Of a stretch of DNA of 64,000 nucleotides, positions 57,460 to 64,000 are shown piece after piece; the stretch's first letter is position 1; each line of letters begins with the position of its first letter. The stretch is from positions 23,581 to 87,580 of the forward strand of contig JAIPFF010000020.1 in assembly GCA_021736785.1 (NCBI GenBank). The letters are read 5' to 3'. This stretch comes from Thiohalocapsa sp. Its GTDB lineage: Bacteria > Pseudomonadota > Gammaproteobacteria > Chromatiales > Chromatiaceae. The notes under the pieces were generated by a model. It saw nothing but the letters and a program-made list of their open reading frames with translations. It did no database searches and was not told the DNA's origin. Position numbers and translations under genes: made by a program.

Positions 57460-59118
57460 TTATTCCCCCAGAAGGCAGCTCAACCTGTCGCCCCCCCGTT
57501 TCCAAAACATCCGGATAGCGGCTTCGAGAACGTGAATGTTGTCCTCTTCCTGGTAGGAAAAGGCCGCAGCTAGCTTCTTGTCTTCCTTTCTCCCGATGCA
57601 GAAGACGCCAGCACCGTTCCAGATCACCAACTCACCCCAGCGGCAAAAGACCCGTTCGTTGCTGCCAAAAAGTTGTTTACGCTCCAACTCCATGCCGCGA
57701 TCACTCATAACAGCGGAGCCGAAACGGTATTTTTTGCCATCACGAAGACCCTCGAGGTACTCGGTCAGCAAACGGACACCGACAGCCCTCCACAGGCGAT
57801 CGACGAAGTTGGTGTATATTGCCTCCTTTCTTACCTCGATAAAGGCGTAACTCGAACTGTTGCCGAAAACAATACTGTAGGTCGTTCCGGTGGGAATGCC
57901 GTTGACCGAATGCCGGGTTCCTCCCCATCGAACCCTCGTAACTGCATCGAGAGCCCAGCGACGGCCTTTCCACTCGATACCTTCGGGGGAAATGCGTAGT
58001 TTGTCCTTGAAGATGGCGCCAACATCTGCCTCATAGGTTATCTCTCTTCGCCATTCTTCAGCCCTGTTCTTCGCGTCCTCTACCAAACGAACTCGTTGCT
58101 CAGCTATCTCACCAAGCGCATCTGCATCGTCAGCGGTGCGTTCCGCAACCTCACCAACCTCCGCGAATACTTCCTGCAGCACATTGATGAGTTTTCGCGA
58201 GCAATCGAGCTTGCCGTGCTCATTGAATATATGAATCGCCAGGTCGCGAACCAAATCGGCAACTCGGTGGCTGGCGTCGTGATCGAGCCCTCGGCTCTTA
58301 GTGCTGAGCTGAATCGGCTGAGCGACGGTATCCCAGTTCTTCACGACCTGAATCAACTGGTTCACCATGGGCGCCAAGGTGGACTCGGGCCGTTCCGCAT
58401 CCACGGCGGCTCGCAATTCTTCCACGAGGGCTCTTATGTTTCCTTCTTCTTTACCAAGGAATCCCTGTGCTTCAACCTCATACGCATCAACGAGGTCGGC
58501 TATTAGAATGGGGCCGTGTTCCTCGCCATCACCAGTCGCGGACTCGACGGCAACGGTGACTGCCTCCACGAGGTCTCTTGGGGAAAGATTATCGAGGGCC
58601 GACTTGATGACCTGGCGATAGTGTCTCCGTCGTTCCTGGATTTCAGCTTCGACGGAAGATAGGTCCGAAACTTCCGGGAACCCGGAGACAACTCTGTCGT
58701 CATTGATGATCCTTCTAAGATCCTCAGGGTTGATTTGCTCAAACGCCCATGAAATTTCAAGAATCCACTGAACCAAAAGATCAGGTTTAAGGTGGACTGA
58801 ACTCACGAGAGCCGCTGCGAGTAAATTGGCTCTCGCTGGGGCGCTGAGCGCGGATAACAAGTCCGCCCTGGGTATACTTTTATTTCCAGTTCTCTCCAGC
58901 CAAGCAAGAATTTTGGTAGAGTTCTTTGGGCTAACGCCCGGCAGCCAGGCGACTTCAGCGGAAAGCCTTTTCCGGGGGTTCGTCAACTCCGAACGTGCCT
59001 CCATGCACTCACTTGAGTCGAGCAAAAGGCTACGTTCATCAGCCAGCTCCATGATCCGTCGACGGTTATCGCGGAGGCTGGCATTTAGAATGTGAAAAGG
59101 ATTTTGCAAAAGGTCCAT
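57460..59118 (-). CDS. Degenerate J-domain-like cochaperone candidate
   Basis: 552 aa. The N-terminus NPFHILNASLRDNRRRIMEL followed by LTNPRKRLSAEVAWLPG resembles the helical layout of a J domain (NPF-x-x-L start, basic helix, Leu-rich helix) but lacks the HPD tripeptide that stimulates Hsp70. Residues 150-350 are helical; the C-terminal third is beta-rich (IEWKGRRWALDAVTRVRWGG, TTYSIVFGNSSSYAFIEV), like a PH-type fold. Its gene is 12 bp after the AAA+ ATPase gene. It probably adapts the Hsp70-like protein to a substrate, an inference from context. Confidence 0.6.
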   Translation of the reverse strand: MDLLQNPFHILNASLRDNRRRIMELADERSLLLDSSECMEARSELTNPRKRLSAEVAWLPGVSPKNSTKILAWLERTGNKSIPRADLLSALSAPARANLLAAALVSSVHLKPDLLVQWILEISWAFEQINPEDLRRIINDDRVVSGFPEVSDLSSVEAEIQERRRHYRQVIKSALDNLSPRDLVEAVTVAVESATGDGEEHGPILIADLVDAYEVEAQGFLGKEEGNIRALVEELRAAVDAERPESTLAPMVNQLIQVVKNWDTVAQPIQLSTKSRGLDHDASHRVADLVRDLAIHIFNEHGKLDCSRKLINVLQEVFAEVGEVAERTADDADALGEIAEQRVRLVEDAKNRAEEWRREITYEADVGAIFKDKLRISPEGIEWKGRRWALDAVTRVRWGGTRHSVNGIPTGTTYSIVFGNSSSYAFIEVRKEAIYTNFVDRLWRAVGVRLLTEYLEGLRDGKKYRFGSAVMSDRGMELERKQLFGSNERVFCRWGELVIWNGAGVFCIGRKEDKKLAAAFSYQEEDNIHVLEAAIRMFWKRGGDRLSCLLGE

Positions 59119-59130
59119 GCTCCCCTCCGG

Positions 59131-60603
59131 TTACTTGTCGTCCCAGACGAATCCGATGCGTCTGCTATTTTTCTCTTGGTCTTTAGGGAGGTTGTTCAAC
59201 GCGGCTTCAATGCTCTGTTGATCGAGTTCTGTCTTCCCGGCCTTGGCAGCGATCCGTGCGGCCTCGCGTATGACAAAAGCCGAATCTGAGAGGGCCTTGC
59301 CCGTGAGCGCATCGAGGATCTTGTATGCGTTTAGGTCGTCGGCTTTCGGCAGTTTGCTCAAGAGTGCGTCCACCAGCGAAGCCACTTCTTCCCTCGACGG
59401 CATGCCGACCTCGATGATGTGGTCGAAACGTCCGCGCCGCAGTATCGCCGGATCGATCATCTCAATCAGGTTTGTCATGGCGATAATCAGCACCTTGTTC
59501 TTGATCGCCTCCGGAATCCGGCGAAGAAACTCAGCCACCTCTTCGACGTGATGCAAGCCGGACGTGTTCCCCGAGCGCCTATCCGACAGGAAAGATTCCA
59601 TCTCATCGATCACGACGACGGATGGAGCCCCATCAATTGCCTTGTCAAAAACATCGGAGATCTTCTTGCTGGTTTCGTGAATGTAGGGGCTGCCGACGCT
59701 GTTGGAATCAATCGAGTAGCTGGGCCAATTGATAAACTCGACAAGCCGCTCCACGGCAAACGTCTTGCCACAACCCGGCGGCCCGTGCAGGACGATGGCG
59801 GAGGGAAAATCGATACCCAATGCCTGATATTTCTCGGCATTGAAGATGATGTCGATGACGTGTTCGTTGAAAAACTCCTCGAGCTGCGGGCGTCCTGCAA
59901 GTTTGAAAACCTTGCCCTCGGCTGGTTCTTCTGGCGTGTGCGCCTGGTCAGGTTCAACCACATCTTCCTTGGCAATGGAGGCCTTCGCGTCGTTCTTGGC
60001 CTGAGAGGCGGGCCTGCGCTTGGTCAGTAGGCCCGCACCCGCCGGTACGCTAAACCCGGCAGCCTTTACAACTTCTGCCAGATCGCCGACGTGCATCCAG
60101 CCGGCCAGATTGGTCAAACGCCGAAAAGATTCCGTGGAGATGATGACCCCACCGGTGATCCAGGTTCCCAAGACAACTTCATCATCGACGTGAGGCGTCA
60201 GCGTCCAGGCCGGAAGCAGTCTGGAATACTGTTCGACATAAACGGCATCGTGGAAGGAGGCATCCGCAGACAGTTTTCGAGATTCCTTGAGGGCGAAGGC
60301 AAAAGCCAATGCATCGAGCTTGCTTTCCGGGGATTTCCCATTCTCAACCGCCGCCAGGGTGTACTTCTTATGGCTGCTCAGGCTCCGGAATGATTCACTC
60401 GCGAAGGCGACATCCCCTAACAGGGATTCATCGAGGAAGCCGAATTCATCCCACTTTTGCGCTAGTTCCGGACGCATGAGCAGGATATTGTTCGAGCCGT
60501 TGGTATCGAAAATCTGCCACTCGTCTCCTGAATAGAGTAACGTCCGGATTCTCGATCCGTCCGGCAACTCGCAGCCTTTAGGCAGCCATAAGTCCTTCGC
60601 CAT
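59131..60603 (-). CDS. AAA+ ATPase of the chaperone-like operon
   Basis: 490 aa. An N-terminal ~230-residue region of unknown fold is followed by a classic AAA module: Walker A GPPGCGKT (274-281), Walker B VVVIDEMES (329-337), sensor 1 AMTN (375-378), arginine fingers and GRFDHIIEVG (389-400). The lack of a protease or nuclease domain suggests a remodelling or loading role, perhaps with the Hsp70-like protein whose stop is 3 bp upstream of this start. Confidence 0.8.
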   Translation of the reverse strand: MAKDLWLPKGCELPDGSRIRTLLYSGDEWQIFDTNGSNNILLMRPELAQKWDEFGFLDESLLGDVAFASESFRSLSSHKKYTLAAVENGKSPESKLDALAFAFALKESRKLSADASFHDAVYVEQYSRLLPAWTLTPHVDDEVVLGTWITGGVIISTESFRRLTNLAGWMHVGDLAEVVKAAGFSVPAGAGLLTKRRPASQAKNDAKASIAKEDVVEPDQAHTPEEPAEGKVFKLAGRPQLEEFFNEHVIDIIFNAEKYQALGIDFPSAIVLHGPPGCGKTFAVERLVEFINWPSYSIDSNSVGSPYIHETSKKISDVFDKAIDGAPSVVVIDEMESFLSDRRSGNTSGLHHVEEVAEFLRRIPEAIKNKVLIIAMTNLIEMIDPAILRRGRFDHIIEVGMPSREEVASLVDALLSKLPKADDLNAYKILDALTGKALSDSAFVIREAARIAAKAGKTELDQQSIEAALNNLPKDQEKNSRRIGFVWDDK

Positions 60604-60606
60604 AAA

Positions 60607-63102
60607 TCATCCCCTGATAATGTTGGCTACATCGAACATCTCGTTGTCGGGGCCGCCGCCGATCTGAATCATCGTAAGCTGCGCGACAACGGCGCGAAGT
60701 TTTCCTATCTCATCGGAGCGCATGAGCTGCGTCCCCATCTGAGCGAGCTCCTCGAAGCGGTACTTATCGACAAACTGATGGGGCGAGCTGACCATCCATT
60801 TGAACCGCTCGACCACGAACCAATCCTGCCGCCAGAGGACTTCGAAGTTTTTGCCTTTCATCTCATCAAGGTGGTGCTCGAAATCCTTGTCGTTTCGGTC
60901 GATCGAGCGTTGAGCGGTTCTAGCCAGGTTGTCGAAAGCCGACGCCTCGGATGGACGGGCATGCTGCCGAATATGTTCGTCGAAAAAGGACACCACACCA
61001 TCGAGATCAATCTGGCGAATCTCCTTGAGGTGTTCCTTTCGGACCTGGGAAAGGAGCTTCCGTGCCTCGAGCACCTTCTCCATGGCCTCCTGAGACTTCT
61101 CGGTCTCTGCTTCCTCTGGTTCAAGCGAGACAGCGGATTCAAGCTTGTGTCGCGCTTGTTCCAGCTTTGGGTTGTCCACCACCTCATTGATCTCGTCGAT
61201 GCGGTTCAGCGTTCTTTCGGCTTCCTCGACAACCATGACGGCGGCTGCGGTGTAGTCGAGCTGTCCCTCTTGGCGAGAGTAGAAGTTCTTTCCTGAGTGG
61301 AAGGTGCCGCCGATGCACGGCACGGAGACTTCGATGATGATGTTCCCGGAGTCCAGGATCTCGAATTCGCATTCTAGATCGGCACCGGCCGGGATCACAC
61401 CGTCATCGAAGTCGGAGCCGGAAATCTTCAGGACACCGATGGGGCGGTTGTCGGTAATTGGGTCTTCGATCTCGCCCTCCCAGAGTTTCAGGTTGAGCGA
61501 TTGCGTAGCACCGGACTTCAGCGACTCAGCCGCCTTGAATACCTTTTTTCCCTTCTTTGGCAGCGAGTCGCCCGACCGAACCAGATAGTCGAGTACGGGA
61601 CGGCCGCCGAGTTTCTCCAAGACCTCGATACCAACCGAGTGAGAGGCGGGGATGGAATCGACGGTGGCTGCAGTTCGGGTAATGACGATCTTGTCCTGTT
61701 CTAGGGCGATGGGGCCGCCGACAGAGTCGAACACAAACACCTTGAAGGTATTGTCGCCGGTCTTTGTCAGGGTGACATCGGTGGTTGCGCCATGCTTGAG
61801 CGGCAGGCGGCCGGAGGTCCAACCAGTATCGATGCTGTCGACCTGGAATTCGGCGCCAGCCGAAGCCGGGCCCGCCAACTGAACGGCAATCTTGGCTTTC
61901 ACATCCGGGGTTCGGGCAATGTAGTTGAAGGACAGCGCCAACCCACCGCCAAATGAAATTTGCCCACGGGTGCTTTTGCGTGACCGGTTCTGCGATCTCC
62001 AGTCGATGGACTCAGCAAAAAGGCTTGCCCCTTCGGCAACGGCCGTCATGGGATTGACCTGGGTGTTCCCCGGTATACCCAACTCAAAGGCAACTTTGTC
62101 GCGCAGGGGTTTGTAATTGGTCGGCCCGCCAATGAACACGATGCGCTCCAGGTCATGCGGAGAGAGACCGGCCTTGGTGAGCGTCTCACGGGCAGAGTCG
62201 ATCGATTCACCGACGCGCTCAGCAATGAGCCTGTCGTAGTTGTCACGCTGCAGGGGAATATCGAGGTAGATTTCATTGCCGTTGAGATCTCTTACCCGGG
62301 CTTCGGTTTCCGAGAGGCTGATAACCGAGTCCTCGCGGGCCGACAGTTCGATCTTGGCGCGTTCGGTGGCCCAGGCGGCCAGTCGGATGAGCGACTTGAA
62401 GCTCGGATTCACGGAAAAGTCTTGTGGAAGGTCGAAGTTCTCAAGCAGCCAGGGGCGGACAACATTATCGACAAGCACGCGGTCGAAATCCCGGCCGCCA
62501 CACATAGCAATACCGCCGTGGGCGAGCAGGTTGACCCGCCCACCAAGGCTTTCGGCAATGGCGATATCCAAGGTGCCGCCACCGAAGTCGTAGATCAGGA
62601 ACATGCCGTCGGTGTTGCGGGAACGCATGACGCTCATGACCGCTGCGACCGGCTCCTGCATAAGCGCAACCTTTCCGAGACCTGCCATGCTGGCAGCGTG
62701 CATGGTGGCGTCCTTCTGCATCTGGTTAAACGCCGCAGGTACGGTGATTACGGTTCCGGTGTCGGGATCATTTCTGATCTCTTCCGGCATGTAGCCGAAC
62801 AGAACCTTCAAGATCTCTGCGGAGCATTCCTCGGGGGTCTTTGTGAGATTCACCGCAGAAAGCTGGACGGGGGTGCTCGTTCCCATGAGCCGCTTGAACA
62901 GCATCCCGGAGTTATCTGGACTATGCGGAGCGGAATCGTAGGCCCGCTTGCCCACGTATTTGTTGCCGCGTCGGTCGATATAGATCGCTGATGGCGTCAC
63001 ATCATTCTGTTCGGGACTCTTCCAAATGCGGGTTTCGGAACCGTCATAGGAACAGATCGCGCTGTTTGTTGTACCCAGGTCAATGCCAACGAAATGTTTC
63101 AT
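60607..63102 (-). CDS. Hsp70/DnaK-like ATPase with unusual C-terminal part
   Basis: 831 aa versus about 640 for DnaK. The ATPase domain (residues 1-390) keeps VGIDLGTTNSAICS, FLIYDFGGGTLDIA and RIVFIGGPTNYKPL, the phosphate and adenosine motifs. The substrate-binding half is divergent, with two beta-rich stretches (about 400-620) and a helical tail (about 630-831) in place of a normal lid and EEVD end. Start ATG overlaps the GrpE-like stop by 4 bp. It likely folds or disassembles specific clients, with the GrpE-like protein as exchange factor. Confidence 0.85.
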   Translation of the reverse strand: MKHFVGIDLGTTNSAICSYDGSETRIWKSPEQNDVTPSAIYIDRRGNKYVGKRAYDSAPHSPDNSGMLFKRLMGTSTPVQLSAVNLTKTPEECSAEILKVLFGYMPEEIRNDPDTGTVITVPAAFNQMQKDATMHAASMAGLGKVALMQEPVAAVMSVMRSRNTDGMFLIYDFGGGTLDIAIAESLGGRVNLLAHGGIAMCGGRDFDRVLVDNVVRPWLLENFDLPQDFSVNPSFKSLIRLAAWATERAKIELSAREDSVISLSETEARVRDLNGNEIYLDIPLQRDNYDRLIAERVGESIDSARETLTKAGLSPHDLERIVFIGGPTNYKPLRDKVAFELGIPGNTQVNPMTAVAEGASLFAESIDWRSQNRSRKSTRGQISFGGGLALSFNYIARTPDVKAKIAVQLAGPASAGAEFQVDSIDTGWTSGRLPLKHGATTDVTLTKTGDNTFKVFVFDSVGGPIALEQDKIVITRTAATVDSIPASHSVGIEVLEKLGGRPVLDYLVRSGDSLPKKGKKVFKAAESLKSGATQSLNLKLWEGEIEDPITDNRPIGVLKISGSDFDDGVIPAGADLECEFEILDSGNIIIEVSVPCIGGTFHSGKNFYSRQEGQLDYTAAAVMVVEEAERTLNRIDEINEVVDNPKLEQARHKLESAVSLEPEEAETEKSQEAMEKVLEARKLLSQVRKEHLKEIRQIDLDGVVSFFDEHIRQHARPSEASAFDNLARTAQRSIDRNDKDFEHHLDEMKGKNFEVLWRQDWFVVERFKWMVSSPHQFVDKYRFEELAQMGTQLMRSDEIGKLRAVVAQLTMIQIGGGPDNEMFDVANIIRG

Positions 63103-63479
63103 AGTTCCACCTTCCTCAAAGTGACGGTTCCTGTCCTAACCAAACCTTCCTTCCCCATAATGATCGGCTCGAGCATCTGATCGACCATCAAGGAATCCTT
63201 GGCGTCGAAAGTTTCGATGTTCAGCGGGGTAGCGGCCATTCCGGGGTCGAAGGGATGCCCCTCGACGTTAACGATTCGCAGATCCGCTTGCTCAAGGGCC
63301 TGTTCGACCTTTTTGATGAACCAGCGGAACTGACTCTTGTAACGGTTTTGCTCACCGGCATCGAGGTTGAGCAGGAGACGGTCAAAAACCCGACCAAAGC
63401 GCCAGGACTCAACCGCCATACTGATCACCGCTTCCCGCATAGCCTCGGTGGTAGTTGTATTTTCCTCAGAGTCCGCCAT
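63099..63479 (-). CDS. GrpE-like nucleotide-exchange factor
   Basis: 126 aa from ATG 63479; the same frame is open further upstream to 63650 (protein-like residues such as HLFEIDEEFGPQMKWRRGEF), so a longer, IS-truncated gene is possible. Helical N-terminus and a C-terminal segment IVNVEGHPFDPGMAATPLNI with EGLVRTGTVTLRKVEL match the GrpE beta domain (G-x-x-FDP ... V-R-x-G-x-V-x-x-R). GrpE releases ADP from Hsp70. Its stop overlaps the Hsp70-like start (CTATGA). Confidence 0.6.
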   Translation of the reverse strand: MADSEENTTTTEAMREAVISMAVESWRFGRVFDRLLLNLDAGEQNRYKSQFRWFIKKVEQALEQADLRIVNVEGHPFDPGMAATPLNIETFDAKDSLMVDQMLEPIIMGKEGLVRTGTVTLRKVEL

Positions 63480-63611
63480 ACTTTTCTCGCGTTTGTGTTC
63501 CAAAAACTCGCCGCGCCGCCATTTCATCTGCGGCCCAAATTCTTCGTCGATCTCAAACAAATGAGGCGTCGAACGATGCACGCCGATGCCGTGCTCCGTC
63601 AGGAGCATCAC

Positions 63612-64000
63612 TAGTGCTGCACTGTGAAAATTCCGAGTCCACATAGCCATTCAGGCCGCCAGCGGTTTGCCCGTGTAGGTCCATCGAAACGGCTTGGCCA
63701 GGGTTTGGTTGAAGGCATCGATGAACGTGGCGATCTTGTGGCGCAGGTCATCGAGGGAGCGGAAGTTGCCGCGGCGGATGACTTTGCGCGCGAGGATGGA
63801 GAACCACATCTCGATCTGGTTGAGCCAGGAGGCATGCTTGGGCGTGAAGTGACAGACGATCCGGTGGCCGGGGTCGCGCAGGAAGCGCTCGCGCGTGGCC
63901 ATGGATTTGAGGATGCCGCGTTTGCCCTTGACGCCGAGGTCGATGTCGAGGGCACAGGCGTCGGCGATCACGCGCACGACGGCTTCCGAGCAGTGGATAT
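63612..64000 (-). mobile_element. IS630-family element, truncated by the window edge
   Basis: The left end seems to lie at a TA dinucleotide (63612-63613), as expected for IS630-type insertion, followed by a terminal region (GTGCTGCACTGTGAAAATTC). The remainder lies beyond the window. It borders the GrpE-like gene and may have cut its 5' part or supply its promoter. Confidence 0.55.
63651..64000 (-). CDS. IS630-family transposase, C-terminal part
   Basis: At least 116 codons; the start lies beyond the right edge. DDE-type features: [20 protein letters not shown] with the catalytic Glu, [18 protein letters not shown] and [13 protein letters not shown], all typical of the C-terminus of IS630 transposases. 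No internal stops are seen, so this copy could be intact, unlike the remnant near 30.4-31.0 kb, which belongs to a different IS630 subgroup. Confidence 0.85.
   Translation of the reverse strand, partial: IHCSEAVVRVIADACALDIDLGVKGKRGILKSMATRERFLRDPGHRIVCHFTPKHASWLNQIEMWFSILARKVIRRGNFRSLDDLRHKIATFIDAFNQTLAKPFRWTYTGKPLAA

Overview
The window is high-GC DNA from a Gammaproteobacterium-like genome, possibly Chromatiaceae; this is inferred from composition and gene families, and no marker gene is present. It is almost entirely accessory DNA: defence-like genes, an integrative-conjugative-element (ICE)-type conjugation module of the SXT/R391 kind (MobH relaxase TraI, TraD, TraLEKB, FlhDC-like activators, ParM-like actin), two large cargo blocks, and several insertion sequences. 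No tRNA, rRNA or CRISPR array was recognised.

Region 1 (1-6600, minus strand) is defence-like. It starts with a RecD/UvrD-type helicase cut by the window edge. Next is a retron-like cassette made of a predicted msr-msd RNA (6440-6578, bounded by a perfect 14-bp inverted repeat), an 898-aa reverse transcriptase with the NAxxH, YADD and VTG signatures, and a 587-aa partner. The RT has a long C-terminal extension that ends in a degenerate response-regulator receiver domain. The partner overlaps the RT gene by 17 bp and carries a receiver domain with an intact phospho-acceptor. This two-receiver retron is the best candidate for an undescribed system.

Region 2 (6600-12700) holds a frameshifted PcfJ-like gene, a UPF0175/DUF3368 (PIN) toxin-antitoxin pair, a sigma54 activator with a CARF/RtcR-like sensor domain, and two small secreted proteins, one of them cysteine-rich.

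Region 3 (12700-30400) is the left half of the ICE. A field of TGTAGCCA repeats is followed by FlhC- and FlhD-like activators, a ParR-like small protein and a ParM-like ATPase (all minus), an intergenic region that may contain oriT, and then MobI-like, TraI, TraD and DUF4400 genes (plus). A plus-strand cargo run follows: NarL-type response regulator, Hpt protein, periplasmic binding protein, hybrid histidine kinase, TonB-dependent receptor, membrane-anchored phytochelatin-synthase-like protease, XRE and Crp/Fnr regulators. It looks like a sensing and uptake module for a metal or thiol-related ligand.

Region 4 (30400-49520, minus) is an insecticidal-type Tc toxin locus. A TcB-TcC (SpvB/Rhs) fusion, disrupted by one frameshift near its 5' end and ending in an unrecognised 270-aa tail, is followed by a 3409-aa TcA. 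A decayed IS630 remnant lies downstream.

Region 5 (49860-54118, plus) resumes the conjugation operon with traL, traE, traK and traB. An IS481-type element truncates traB, and the rest of the mating-pair operon is not in the window.

Region 6 (54120-64000, minus) is a compact chaperone-like operon: GrpE-like protein, Hsp70-like ATPase, AAA+ ATPase, degenerate J-domain-like protein and two membrane proteins that share an N-terminal GFSGLSDL motif. A decayed IS1595 copy interrupts it and an IS630-family element flanks it. The function is unknown, and this is the second candidate for a new system.
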